Part shown: positions 1-11,159 of the stretch, one piece after another | Layout: each line of letters starts with the position of its first letter | Position numbering within the stretch: the stretch's first letter is position 1 | Assembly (NCBI GenBank): GCA_016584495.1 | Contig: WAID01000003.1 | Span: forward strand, 682,001-746,000 | DNA: 64,000 nucleotides | Source of the DNA: Celoporthe dispersa | Taxonomy: Eukaryota > Ascomycota > Sordariomycetes > Diaporthales > Cryphonectriaceae | Reading direction: 5' to 3' | Notes under the pieces: generated by a model | The model's database searches: none | Seen by the model: the letters and a program-made list of their open reading frames with translations, nothing else | Told to the model about the DNA's origin: nothing | Position numbers and translations under genes: made by a program

Positions 1-28
1 GCGATATTACAACACCCCTCTCACATAC

Positions 29-257
29 CAATGTCGGAGTAGTGGCCGTAGGCAGTGCCGACGAGGTCCTCGCCCGGTAGGATGGAGGAATACAGCTTCG
101 TGGCATAATTGGGACCCTCGGTGACATTCCACAGATCATTGCCAAACACCCACGTCTGGTTATCGATCTGGGTCAGGAAGGGACCTTTGGCGGCGACGAT
201 ACTGCTCAAGAGCAGGGAGAGGCCGCAGCCCAGCAGTCGGTGCTGCTTGGAGGCCAT
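29..257 (-). CDS. Rhamnogalacturonan lyase (PL4 type), first exon only
   Basis: The predicted product is a secreted pectin-degrading enzyme that cleaves the rhamnogalacturonan I backbone outside the cell. Only about 76 N-terminal residues are in the window. The start at 257 is followed by a basic residue pair and a hydrophobic stretch (residues about 7-23), a good signal peptide. The mature N-terminus has the spacing I recognise from fungal RglB-type lyases: GPFLTQIDN, GNDLWN, a KLY, DLVG and GHYSDIG. The exon ends at a GTATGT donor (complement of 23-28), so the intron and the rest of the gene run off the left edge. Family assignment rests on recognition of these motifs and not on an alignment. 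PL4 is more likely than another carbohydrate-active family. Confidence 0.72.
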
Positions 258-1304
258 GTTGTAATTACAGCGGCGAGCTCGTTCTTTCAGCGGGGAAACG
301 GAGGTTCTTCGGAGTTAAGACGATCAGATCTACCATGTAGTGACAGACAGGGGACAACTCTCCAGATGGCATCCTAGGGGAGTCAATGAGTGCTCACCTA
401 CAGTACTTGCCAAGAGGAAGCTCGACCAGGTCGAAGAAGAGCTCCTGAAGATCATGCAGGGTCCGGCGTATTTAAGGTACGAATTCCCACGTTCCCCTCA
501 CCATTTCATGGACCTGATCACTACGCGCAACGAGTCCCACCCGGAGCGGTCTGGCTACCGAAAACAGGACAAGACACCTACAAGGATCGATTGCTGTATC
601 TGCAACCTGCATGGCGTTTGGGCCCACCTGCGTACCATTTCCGCGCATTCTCCATGATCGCAATCAAATGGCGCCATACTTCAACACTGACCATTCCAGG
701 TGGGAATTGGGACGAACCATCCACCTGCCAGAGTACCCTCTCTCTCTCTTTTTTCTCCCTCTGGAGATGGTGTAGGTTTTCCACCAATGGACATTTCTTC
801 CGCAGCGTCCACCACACGATGAATTGACGTTGATTTAAGGTTATCGGATGGTGTAAATGATCTTCCTGGCTTTGAGCCAAAAATGTTCTTCTCATATTTT
901 ATTTGCCGGAGCTTGAGATACTGACTATCTTTCGTGGCGTGTTATTATTTGGCTTCTGTGGCCTCCGAGGGTGCTTGGCTGCGGCTGGCCGCCAAGCGGA
1001 TAATATAAAAAAATAAAAAATAAAAAAATAAAAAGAGAGAGAGAGGTACAGAGAGGGGAAAAGCCCGGGTTGGGGCTCAGCCCCTGTCTTGGCCAGCCCC
1101 CTCCAAGTCAGCTGCCGTGCTAAGTAACCAAAGGTGAACCTCCCCAACACGCAGCCAGTCGCCTACAATGCTTCCTCTTCCTTTTCCTGTCTAGCGGCTG
1201 AGGAACCACCAAGAGATGCTACAACCGACCATCTACTGTACCACGTCGATCCATTTCCTGCAGAGCCACAGCTTTGTCCAAATACCTCGTACAAACTCGT
1301 GGCC
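258..1304. other. Intergenic, no gene seen
   Basis: This is the shared 5' region of the lyase (leftward) and the Zn2Cys6 regulator (rightward). It holds an A/T-rich run of AAAAAATAAAAAAT type at about 1008-1032 followed by GA repeats at 1035-1046. The small reading frames here overlap in several frames and have no coding character. The regulator frame is open back to 1134, so its 5' end could lie upstream of the ATG chosen. Confidence 0.6.
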
Positions 1305-2669
1305 ATGGACTCCCCGAACGAGGTGCCGAGTTCCTACATGGTGCAGTGGGAATCAGGCCATGCAAACGGAGATGCCTCCTCTGCCTCACCTACCGGGAAG
1401 CTCCCAAAAGCTACTGACGAGGCTCCAGAACAGCCACGATACAACCACTCCTGCAATAACTGCCGACACTCGAGGGTCAGATGCTCGGGAGGAAGCCCAT
1501 GCCAGCGCTGTGCCAACATGCCAAACATACCCGCTGCCTGCACTTACAGCATCGCCCAACGAGCTGGCAATCACAATACTGGCAACAGCAGCAGCACTCA
1601 CCATGATGCGGGGCCTGCAGACAGCCTCGCAGCCCAGTTTGGTTCATCGTCATCATCTTGTCCAGTCGCTCCGATCACAATTCTTACGGCGCAGGAGATG
1701 AAGGGCAGAGGACGAGCAAGAGCTGCTGCTGCTGCTGCTGCCGCCGCCCTGGGTCGGGTGCTGCCGCCCGACGACGAAGTCACCACTACGTCAGCACTGA
1801 ACTACGAGCCTTTCAACCCCCCAAACGTGAGTACACACACGTGCCTGCAGGGCAAAACCCTTCCATGACCTGACTAAGTCTGATCCCCAACACAGATGGG
1901 CCACGATGTGGTTGCTCCGTCAGCAATACCCAAGAACGGCCAAGCCCCGTTCACGGGCCAGCCCTCGGCCGGCTCAGGCGATCTCCTAGCGACGATGCCC
2001 TCTCCGGCCGCGCCTCGCTTCGGTCCCCCCCTCTCTATGGAGTACGGACAGGAGCAGAACCACAACGGCTTCTCCCAGCCACAGACATGTGTCTGCGCAG
2101 CGACAAGCCAGACCCTCCTGAACCGTCTAGAGGCAGCCACCATTCAGCCCGACACCACAGACCTCGGCATGGTCCTCCAGACGCTGCGAGAGGTGTCGGA
2201 CTATGTCTTCAGCTCCTTTGCCTGTCGCCACTGCCCCGACGGCTGCCCGCGCCTCATGGCTCACGCCACCCTCCATCAGTACCAGGCTAGCCTCCTCTGC
2301 GCTGTGGCCAAAAATCCCGCGGCGTACCTCGGCGGTCCTCGACTCAGCCTCGGTGTGTATGAGCTGTCGGAGCGAGATGACCTCAACCACAAGAAAACCT
2401 TGATCCTGCTGGCGGGGCGCTGCATCGAGGCTCAGGTTGCCGAGTTCGGGGGTTTCGTTACCAGGAGCCAGCGGCAGAACATCGACAGAACAGCAGGAGA
2501 CTGGATAAAGTCAGCGTGGTCTGGTGTGGCCGAGCCACCTGAGACTACCGACGTCATTAATCTGAGGTGGCTGTTGGACGTCGCGAGGAACCTGAAGGGT
2601 GGACTGCAGCTCATCATTTCGGTCCTGGAGAGCGCTGGCTGGGCGACAGCGTCCAATAAGCACCAGTAG
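1305..2669 (+). CDS. Zn(II)2Cys6 transcription factor, AflR-like architecture
   Basis: This is a nuclear DNA-binding regulator with two exons, 1305-1826 and 1896-2669 (431 aa). The 69-bp intron starts GTGAGT, has a CTGACTAAG branch site and ends CACAG, and the join is in phase 0. The binuclear zinc cluster has Cys at residues 50, 53, 60, 66, 69 and 79 (C-x2-C-x6-C-x5-C-x2-C-x9-C). After it come an Ala run coded by a GCT repeat (about nt 1726-1742) and, from residue about 240, a helical C-terminal part beginning CVCAATSQTLLNRLEA with more Cys pairs (ACRHCPDGC). This resembles the AflR/regulatory domain of secondary-metabolism regulators. No biosynthetic core enzyme is nearby, so the target is unknown. 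The frame is open upstream to 1134, giving a 57-residue longer version if an earlier start is used. Confidence 0.82.
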
Positions 2670-3380
2670 GGAAGCGGATGAATAGTAGCACATTTCTAGT
2701 CTACGTGTTGGCCATACTCGCGTCAGGAGAGCTTGGGGAGTAGTCTTTAGCAAGGTCTCGACGATGAAAGTCGTCTCAATACATCTCAGTGTTGACAGGA
2801 TGTTCGGTTGTGAGTGAAGACAGTCTCATGTCTCGTCGCATACTAGCCCAGGCCTGCCTGCCCAGCAGCATCATCTAACACCGTCTCTCAACGATCGTGG
2901 CGTCGACGCATGTCAGGGCTTGGAGTCGTCACGAGGGCTGCAGATGCCTCCCCCCCCCCTCTTTTTTTTTTTTTTCCAACCTAGCCGTCTGAGAAGACAA
3001 ACTACGGCTGCCAAAAAGGCTGCAATATTACATGAACCGATGTTTATTGCCTATGTAGTCTCACTATGAAAGCAACGAGTGGTAGCTATCTGCAAAGGGA
3101 GAAACCACGGAGATGTCAACCAATTTTGGCATGCTGATAATTACATGACGTTATAACACTCCTCTTCCCTTTACATACTGTTCATGTATTTTTTTTTTCT
3201 CTTTCTGTCTTCTCGAAGTCCGTATGGTCGAGCGAAAAGTTCGCATTCTTTGTTTGACAGCAACTGATACTGCGACAACATCAAGTTAGCCTCTGGCTCC
3301 CGTCGCCCTCATGTGCGGTGCGTCTTGACTTACTTGATGTTCTGTACTGGACCTGCGTCGTGGGGCCACGAAGAGGGCAC
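2670..3380. other. Intergenic between convergent genes
   Basis: This stretch lies between two 3' ends. It contains a C9-T14-type homopolymer block at about 2950-2975 and a T run near 3189. I see no gene. Confidence 0.55.
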
Positions 3381-4976
3381 CTAAGCCTCAAGCTCGTGGT
3401 TGGCGATGGCGGGCTCGGGGATGCGCTCGAAGCGGAAGACATCGCGGAACTCGCCGTCCCTCAGGGACAGCAGGCGCTCGTCCTTCTCGATCTCCCGGAG
3501 GAGGGCGCCGAAGGGGATGACAAAGACCTGGTCCTCCAGGAATTTGGCTAGTCCTAGGGGCTCCTCGTCCGCCGCGAGATAGGGGCGCAAGAACTCACGC
3601 CAGGTGAGGATAACGCCGCTGCCGGGCTTGATCAAGTGACGGCCGTCTTCGTCACGGATGAACTGTACCTCAGGGAAAGAGGGAGAGAGAGGAAGAGAGT
3701 GTTAGAAGATAAGGGATCACAGGACGGAGAGTAGAGAGATACAGAGCCGAGAATGGACGAACCCTGTTGATCATGGTCTCCATGGCCACGGTGCCACGGT
3801 AGTTGGCGAGAACGCGCCAGACGCCGATCTGAACCGTGTGGATGCCATCACGAAGGTCCTCGTCAGAAGGGCCCTTGATGGCGATGGCCAGGCGGATGTT
3901 GCCGCGGTGAGACTCGGACCAGGGAGTGAAGATCATGTCCGTGATCTTTTCGACCATGTCCTCCCAGGTATTCTTACGGGCCGACATCATGATCACCACG
4001 GTGCCAGGAGAAGAAACCTCGGGGACCTCTCCAGAGGGGGAGCCCGCGCAGGAGGTATCAGACTCTCCCTGGACAGTGAAGGGGGTAGCAGGCTGGCCCT
4101 GGACGGTGGCCGGAGTATCAGACTCTCCATGAGGGGGGGCTCAAGGAGGGAGCCTGGCTGGAGGAGGGAGGAGACTCTCCCTGGAGGATCGGGGCGGAAG
4201 TGTCCGGCTCGTCGTGGTAGACCAGGCAGGGGCTGTAGGGAGGCATTTGCAGCTGGTCGTACAACTCCTTCTGGGTGGTGGAGTCGACTCCGAGGTCGTG
4301 CAGGTAGGTGCGGGCATTGACATCTTCAATGCGGTCGACAAGGTCACGACGCTGCTCCTCGATATGGCCGGTAAGCCACAGCCAGGACTTCTCGCAGGGC
4401 CAAGACTCCATCTTGACCTCCAGCAAGTTCTCCGTGTCTTTGTAGCTATAGCAGTAGTACAAGGCAGGTGTCAGAAGATGAGGTTTCAACATGGCAGGAC
4501 AAATGGCAGCAGCACGTAAGAGATTCTGCAAACGGGTACATCAAGCGACCCGACGATGAACAGGTAAGAGGAAGGTGTGAGGCTTGAGTAAACGAAACAG
4601 CGTTTGCATACCGGTACTTGTCGGTGTGAGCCGCCAGGTAGGCCTGAACCTCCTGGAAGTGGGCACTGGACAGCTTGTAGCTGAAGATGATGGGGCTCTC
4701 AGGGGAGGGTGGGAGGGTGGAGGACACAAGGAGGGCCTCCATGGCACGCTGGACGTTGCCATTGTACTCCCGGTCAATGATGTCGACAGCAGTGGCTGGC
4801 TGGGGACCCGAGGGGTTCTTCTCAGGGGCAGCAGTGGTGGTGTCCATGGTGGTGTCCATGGTGGTGTCCATGGTGGTGTCCATGGTGGTGTCCATGGCGG
4901 TGTCCATGGCGGTGTTAGCCTCGGCCTGGTCCTTGTTGTTGTGACCCAGTGGGCCCTGAGGATCAGAGCAATCCAT
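3381..4976 (-). CDS. Unrecognised three-exon gene with MDTT repeat and a frame break
   Basis: Function is not recognised. The gene model is complement(3381-3668, 3763-4445, 4612-4976). The first intron has donor GTATGC and acceptor TATAG and the second has donor GTTCGT and acceptor TGAG. Both joins keep frame. The N-terminus carries an MDTT repeat coded by a 12-bp tandem array. The middle is rich in Ser/Pro with a repeated QGES/ESDT motif. The C-terminal third is a compact-looking domain with segments such as ARKNTWEDMVEKI, WRVLANYRGTV and GVILTWREFLRPYLA. Within exon 2 the frame breaks at a run of seven G on the plus strand (4133-4139). Removing one base joins the upstream frame, which stops at 4118, to the downstream frame and continues the QGES pattern. 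A sequencing error or a real frameshift would both fit. No signal peptide or membrane segment is evident. Confidence 0.6.
4835..4914. repeat. 12-bp tandem repeat inside a coding exon
   Basis: There are nearly seven copies of the unit TGGTGGTGTCCA on the plus strand, with a G-to-C change in the last two. On the coding strand each unit encodes Met-Asp-Thr-Thr (or Ala). The unit length is a multiple of three, so copy-number change would not break the frame. Confidence 0.9.
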
Positions 4977-6267
4977 GGTGGGGGTTGGTGGTGCAGCAGA
5001 AGCTGACGAGGGTCTGTTTGTTCACAAGCAAGTGTGGTGGAAGCAAGAGGCAAACCAAAAGGCAAGCGAGGGGAGGAGGAGGAGGAGGAGGAGGCCCTGC
5101 TGTGTGGTGGCAAGGTCAGGAGGTGTTGAAGGGTGAAGAGAAAAGAGAAGAGGAGGAAGAGAGAAAGTTTTGGGAAGAACAGAAAGATGAAAGTGAGAGG
5201 AAATAAATAGTAGGAGAAATGTGCGGGACAGTCACAACCCCTCCTGTAGTCCCCCTGCAGGCAGTCGCCTCACTTCCAGAGGTTTCTGGTCTGTGCGCCG
5301 CCTGCATATATTACATGTACGTTTACAGCTTGCTTTTTCCTGCAGCAGAAGCATCTTGTGACCCCGCACTGTTTTTTTATACTGGCTGTGCCTGCGCGTT
5401 TGAGTGGCTGGTCATTAATTTTTTTTTCGCTCTTTCTTTGTTCCTTTGATTCAAAAAAATCCAAAATTTCGGGCATGTACAGCTTCATTTAAAATTTTTC
5501 AAACAGCCAGGCAGTCATGCGCGAATGACTGCACAGCTCTCAGCCTCGTGATCCCCACTTCCCAGGTGCGTTCATGTTGGTCCTGGCGTGCCCATCACAT
5601 CTGCAAACGACTTGCAAACGACTTGAGAGGGAGGGTGCCGGGATGTTTTCTGTATGGGCTTTGGCCTTCATCACGATTGGAGAATCCAGACATGCTGCAT
5701 TAGGTCAGCAAAACGGGTCAGATAAGGCTGCAATATGCGATTACTGGAGGGGGGAACATGCAGTACGTATTTCTAGATTTCGCTTAGCGAGTATGACTTA
5801 GTTCCCCGATCGGGTAAGCTCGAGCCTCGCTCCGCGACATAAACCTGGGAACTTTTTCTTTTCTGTGTTTGCTACCTGCACCTTTGCTTTTTTTTTCCCT
5901 TGTTGTCCTGCAGGTCAATCTAAATTTTTTTCTCTCCCTGATGAAACGTCTCCAGCGCATCCCCCTATCGTCCACTCAGGATCCCGCGCTGGCCCTCCCG
6001 GCGACCTCCGCATGTAACACGGCAATTAATCCGCGGCCCAGACCAGCCCAGTCTTTTTGCACTGTCAACTTGCCGCTGCTCTACCCTGCCTAATATTGGT
6101 TACACAGCATTGCCAGCACATTCACTTGACCTCTTATACGAGCTGCAGGGCGTCGATCTGCCACTGCTGCCTGCAATAACGGCTGCAACAGCGGCAAGAG
6201 AAGTCAACTCTTCCACCAATAGCGGTTGGACTTGCCCGCAGGAAGTCCAGCGCTGAGACAACCTGGC
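4977..6267. other. Intergenic, no gene seen
   Basis: This is the upstream region of the leftward gene at 3381-4976. It holds purine-rich stretches (5065-5210) and T runs near 5368, 5417 and 5886. Reading frames are short and mutually overlapping. Confidence 0.5.
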
Positions 6268-7945
6268 TGGGATGGCGATGGCGATGGCGACCCAGAGAAC
6301 CCGCAGACCTGCCCAGGAGGAGGAGGGGGGGGGGTTTCCCCAAGACTGGAAGACACACATGTCGCGAGCCAGGCGGGCAGGAGACGATTCCTGTGTTGAC
6401 AGTCGCGGTGCGAGACGTGTCAGCGGGGGCAGGATGGTATCTAGTAGTTACATAATTCCTCAGAGCACTCGCCACATGTGCATGCAAGCGTGCATGCAAA
6501 CGCCCTCAGAGAGAGGGGCCACCGTCAGCACTCTGAGATGATCTTCTCGGCGTGTTTGCTTGCACCTCCTTAGCGTCCTCTGCTGCTGCCGCTAGCGTGT
6601 CTCTTCTGGTGGAGAGAACCTGCACGAGACCCGCAAACCCCGTCGCATCCCTGGTCGTTTGCCTGTTTGGCCCCCGCCTGCTGTTGCTCGCTGCTTTGCC
6701 GTGAGCTCTGTGACTGTCGCACCATGGACAATGCCGGGCACCTGGCCTTTACTATCGACGGCACGCTACCCACCAAAATCACCAGCCTCATCTCGTCCCG
6801 TTTTATTTTTTTCTTCTCTTTTTTTCCTTTTCTTTTTTTTATTTTATTTTATTTACTCATAGGGTGCTTCGGGGCTGACCTTATGAAACATCAGAGCCGG
6901 GGAGGGGGGCAGCATCGCTTACCAAGTGCGTTCCGCTCAGAGGGGCCCTGCGATGTGCATTCTGTTCACGGGTGTCTTGCCGGGTCCTGTATTGGAGGTG
7001 ACCTGCGCTGGGCTAGTTCTTCGCACAGGATGCAGGCAGGCAGCGGTGGGTGTCTTGGTCACTGTTGGTCGTCTTGGGCGGCGTCATAACCGGGGCCGCA
7101 CGCTGTAGTTCTTGCCCCAGAGCCATATGCCCCACCCAACCCCCCCCCCCTGCAGGCCTACTTGGAGCCAACGCCTAGTCCCAGTGATCTTCTGCTGCGG
7201 TCCGTCGCCAGGCCCATGAAGATGCTCGCCTCCAGGTCGATCGTCCCGTGACTTTCGTTGCTCTCTGCCCTGATCTATGGATAACTATACCTCCTCTCTA
7301 CCTTGTTCTTGACTCTTTCTCCGAATCTATACATGTGTATGGTATTACCACCGCCCTCGTTCTCTTGTCTTGTGTCAGTGACTAGGTGCAGTCCAGGCCT
7401 ACCAAAAGGCACGGTGTATCCAGAAACAGGAAAAGGTGTTCATCATAGGTACGCGCAAGCGATGATTGGATGGAAGCAAGCATTAACAACCTACTTCACC
7501 GCAGGTACCACCTCCTCCCCCTCGACCTCGGTACCCCGTTCCTTCGAAGTCCCCTATCGACTTGTTCCTATATGGATAGACGGCGCAATACAAGATCCAC
7601 TAGACCGTCCCCACCATTTTCGCCCGCTCCATAGGCGCAGCAGGCCTGATCTTCTCCTTCGTCCCTGGGCGCAACAACTTGATCCCAAGGGGGCCCACGG
7701 CGGTCTGTACGAGACTGGACGGATTGGCTGGCCGAACCTCTCCACTCTTATGAGCCCAGGTCTCCACCCAGAATTACTGAGTCGACGTCTTCTTCGTCAA
7801 GTATGCATCGAGCGCGCTGGCAGCGACGAGCGTGATCCAGATCCTTTTCAGCGGTCTGCTGGTCATCACATGCCTGCCTACGTACAAGAAATTGGGATAC
7901 GCATGCATGGGTGGGCATATTCTTTTAGTCATTGGAGTAAAATAA
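6268..7945 (+). pseudogene. Decayed MFS transporter (DHA1 drug:H+ antiporter type)
   Basis: Pieces of a 12-TM major facilitator protein occur in the right order but in different frames. At 6268 the typical fungal N-terminal tail motif WDGDGDGDPENPQTC is present. At about 6875-6910 comes the loop-like GADLMKHQSRGG (compare the ADLM-x5-RGG loop of DHA1 proteins). At about 7035-7095 comes a TM-like QRWVSWSLLVVLGGVITG, and at about 7185-7250 the central-loop motif LRSVARPMKMLASRSIV. Near 7620 a TM-like IGAAGLIFSF appears, and at 7781-7945 an open C-terminus with VKYASSALAATSV and LPTYKKLGYACMGG, which matches the YAASALAA and MY-x2-LG pattern of the last helices. Many stops and frame changes separate these pieces and large parts are unrecognisable, so this is well beyond sequencing error. 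Conclusion by motif order, not by alignment. Confidence 0.72.
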
Positions 7946-8218
7946 TCCCATAGCTGTTAATAATTCGTGGAACTGGTCAGGGCATCTTTCTGTGGGGGTC
8001 TCTTGGGCAGCATGAACGCAGCACTTCGGGTGTTGTGCTACAGAGGGATGGGGGAAAACAATGCTCTTTGATATGCCTGCTGTCTATCTCTGGCCAATCT
8101 CTTGTGTCTCTCCCCCTTGTGCCTGTAAAACAATGCTCCATGTCCGACATGACAAGTATCTACCGCTTGCTCGTCTCTTGACTTTCCTCCGCGCGATATG
8201 TATGTTCTTTCACGCTCT

Positions 8219-9389
8219 CTATTGGCCGACAGCGGCATACAGCTCATCATAGACCTTCCCAACCCACCCGTCCATCCGTCCCCCCGGGCCACCACGCCCA
8301 GCCCTCCAGCCGCCCAGAGCAGCGTTCCGACGACTGCGGCGCCGTTCACCCCGAGCCACACCCTGCGCCTCCTCTTCCTGCGTCTCGCATCCTCGTCCCG
8401 GTTCCGTGTGCTCCCCACGCTCTTCAGGTCGACGTGCCAGCCGGCCAGGGGCCCGAGACCAAGCCAAGTCGCCCAGCCCCAGACCATGTGGCCGCAGCCC
8501 ACCGCCAGCAGGCCGCCGTAGACGAGGTAGGAGGTGGCGGGATGACGCGCGAAGCCGTGCGCCACATAGGCGAGGCCGATGTTGCTGCTGTCGCCGTCGA
8601 CTTGCAGGGGCAGCAGGCGGTTCATGAAGACGTGGCCGGCGAGGAGGGCGGAGAACCCATACCCAGAGAGGGAGATGAGGCTCATGGTCGGCCAGGGGCT
8701 CCTGTGGCCCGTGAAGGAGGAGGCGGAGGAGAATGTCGTGGAGGAAGAGGACTTCTGAGGAAAGACGGCGGGGGTGGCGCCGCCGTAGCGCTTGAGGTTC
8801 TGGGAGCGGCGCACGAGGCGCAGGGCGACGCCGGAGGCAATGTGTGCGGCGATAGGGAGGGCGACGAAGAGAGGCTCTGTGAGCGGGGTCTGGTAGATTT
8901 CGCGGGCGAGAAGCAGGTAGGACTCGGAGGCCGGTACGGATCGCGCAGCGAGAGGGATGAGGGAGGTGTTGGCAATATGTATACCGGTGAAGATAGAGAG
9001 AGCGTACGTTGACCATCGCTGGATGCGTGTCACTAGGAGAGAAATACGAGTACTGTTAGTATCCTTTCTGCATTTACCGTGGCCTTCTTCTCTGTGGAAG
9101 GGGAAAGGGACAATAGGGAGAGAGGGAGAGAGAGAGCAAGAGGAGCAATACGGTAGTAGATGGAGCCATGATTGTTCCCACTGAGGCCCAGAGAGGAGGT
9201 GCCACGAGGCTGGCCTGACCCCAGTGACCTTTCTGTCTGTCCTGAGCCAAATGTTGTGGTCGATGCTGCCAGCTCTTCAGGCAGAGGTGGCAGCTCTTTG
9301 TCGGTGTCTGCGATCGGCTGTGGTTCGAGCTGGAGGAGGGAGATGAGGGTCTCCTGTGAGGGTGTTGCCCTCAGAGACCTGGCATCCAT
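8219..9389 (-). CDS. mcp1: Mcp1-like DUF1691 mitochondrial membrane protein, with one-base break near the end
   Basis: Mcp1 is an outer mitochondrial membrane protein linked in yeast to lipid homeostasis and to the Vps13 contact-site pathway. The two exons are complement(9152-9389) and complement(8219-9032). Donor CC|GTATTG and acceptor CTCCTAG join in phase 1 to give IYYLTRIQRWSTYALS, the recognisable start of the membrane domain. Further family motifs are ANTSLIPLAARSVPASE, REIYQTPLTEPL and ASGVALRLVRR, with several hydrophobic segments. The usual C-terminus (GWVGKVYDELYA) lies one frame away from the upstream part. Adding one base to the C6/G6 run at 8280-8285 restores it and gives about 350 aa. 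The uncorrected frame continues to 8038 with a non-family tail. The unspliced N-terminal 79 residues are Ser/Thr-rich and probably disordered. Confidence 0.85.
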
Positions 9390-10151
9390 TGTGGCGTGCC
9401 TGTCTCTGTCCTTGACCCCCAGCACTCTCTGTGTGTGGGTGTGGGTGTGGGTGTTGGTGCTGGCGGACAGGATTGAAGACAAGAAACCCACGATGGCTGC
9501 TGTCACAAGAAATGTTGAGGAATTTGGGGTGTCTCAATGCGCCACCCCTGCTATTCTCCACTGTATTAGCCTCTGTCCTCCAGTGCTGTGACGTTGTCAA
9601 TCCGGGGGCCATACCCACTACAACTGAGCCCCTAAAAACTCCAAGATGGGCCTGTCACAGCACTGCCATTACACACTTACCCACTGCCCGTCAGCAGCAA
9701 GAGAGACAAGAATCTCACCTCAGTCCTCCAACCCCGCCCCCGACCCCACCAGCCCAGGCCCTGATTATGTCACACATTCCAGCCACGACCATCACATCTG
9801 CAACGGGTGATGACTTCAACAGCAGAGGCACTCATGAGGGGCGACATTCTGTCACATTGTCATTTTGGAATCATCAGTGCATATTGGTTTGAAAATATTA
9901 CTCTTGTACATTATGTCTCTCTAGAAAAAACATTTCTTATAAGCCCATTCATTGTCCACATCATCATTACTTAATCTCAAGTCTCATCTGTCCTGCAGGT
10001 GTCTTCCATGACGAGATCACCGCTGATATAAATCCACCACACACATCTCCTTTGCGCCAGATCCCATACAAAATGAATTTTTCATAATGTGATTGCTGAT
10101 ATGCCAGCAGCCTTGCACAAATCCCAACTCAAGTTTCCAACCAGCTCCTTG
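9390..10151. other. Intergenic, no gene seen
   Basis: A GTGTGGGTGTGGGTGTGG microsatellite sits at about 9430-9455, just upstream of the mcp1 start. The rest has only short overlapping frames. Confidence 0.5.
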
Positions 10152-11159
10152 TCAATATGCGAGTACCTCCGCTTCCCTCAAATCCTCCAGCTCCCCTTCC
10201 CCGGGCAGAATCTTTTGCGCCACGGCCTCGGCAGGATCATCCTCACCAGCATGTACCCCAGGCATTGCGTCTCGGCATCTGCGGTGTGGGCATGCTGGGG
10301 TGCAGCAGCATTGTTGGGCCGGCGAGATCGACCTGTGTCTGTCCAAGAGATGCGGTCGCGGCGCACTTGCTCTGGAGAATTGGGGCTGCGGTCTTGGAGG
10401 CGATCTGGCTCCAGGTCGGCTTGGACGATACCGCCGTGGTCGGAGGCCTGCTGATGATCCTCCCCGCGCTGACGACGACGAGGGGCGAGACGGGCGCGGC
10501 CGACGACTTGGAGGTCGCGGGGGAGCAGGAGGCAAGGGCCTTGGCCGTCGGGTAGGCCAGCACCGGGGCGCGGTGGTCGAGATTGAGACGGGGGTGTCTC
10601 GCTTGAAGGGACCGGCCGAGGGGGGCGCCATGAGCCTAGCCACCGCCGCCTCATAGCTGCCCTTGAACCTCTTGATGTCCTCGTTCAGCTGGGCGACAGA
10701 GTCCCGGTGGACACGCAGCAGCGTGGGGGACTTGTTGAACCAGCCCAGGACAGAGAAGGGCACACAGAAGAAGTTCTGGATGTAGACCCAGGATGCCTGG
10801 GGCTTGGGCAGCGCCATGGACTCATCGGCCAGGCGGAGGGCAGGGTGCCGGTTGTTGGGGCGGCGGGTCCCCTCAAAGGCCCGGAAGTGGTCCGCCACCT
10901 TGGACTGGTGGTATCTCTGCTCCCAGGGGGGGCGGAAGTTGTTGGCCTCGGTGCTGAAGGCCGAGATGGGCGAGATGATGGCCCTGGAGTTGTGGACGGC
11001 CAGGACGACGCAGGGGTGACAAGTCGCCTTGGGAGGGATGTAGCGACAGCGGACGAGACTGTCGTAGTCTGCCCTGCTGAAGTCTTCATGTGTGCGCAGG
11101 AAGGCAATGTCGCCGACCTGCCACTCGGGCAGGAGACGCCTGGGCTTGCTGGGGGACAT
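10152..11159 (-). CDS. Fungal protein of unknown function with uncertain C-terminal frame
   Basis: I do not know a function. The N-terminal two thirds (about residues 1-190 from the ATG at 11159) read as a well-composed domain: WQVGDIAFLRTHEDFSRADY, HPCVVLAVHNSRAIISPISA, YHQSKVADHFRAFEG and ASWVYIQNFFCVPFSVL. This resembles a recurrent fungal family of SH3-barrel-like hypothetical proteins, a match I make from memory. After about nt 10580 the annotated frame turns Arg/Pro-rich, while a neighbouring frame (10243-10578) has normal composition and G/C-ending codons. One extra base at the G4 run 10565-10568 would link them. The last 40 residues in the original frame again look coding (GEDDPAEAVAQKILPGEGEL), so at least two frame changes, or a missed intron, are needed. 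The frame is open upstream to 11381. Confidence 0.55.
   Translation of the reverse strand: MSPSKPRRLLPEWQVGDIAFLRTHEDFSRADYDSLVRCRYIPPKATCHPCVVLAVHNSRAIISPISAFSTEANNFRPPWEQRYHQSKVADHFRAFEGTRRPNNRHPALRLADESMALPKPQASWVYIQNFFCVPFSVLGWFNKSPTLLRVHRDSVAQLNEDIKRFKGSYEAAVARLMAPPSAGPFKRDTPVSISTTAPRCWPTRRPRPLPPAPPRPPSRRPRPSRPSSSSARGGSSAGLRPRRYRPSRPGARSPPRPQPQFSRASAPRPHLLDRHRSISPAQQCCCTPACPHRRCRDAMPGVHAGEDDPAEAVAQKILPGEGELEDLREAEVLAY

Noticed and set aside
1305..2669. AflR-like regulator as part of a secondary-metabolite cluster
   Set aside because: No PKS, NRPS, terpene cyclase or DMATS core gene occurs in the window, and the neighbours are housekeeping or unknown.
7303..7953. 216-codon open frame on the plus strand
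   Set aside because: It runs through the MFS pseudogene in frames that do not carry the transporter motifs. The C-terminal helix motif is in another frame.
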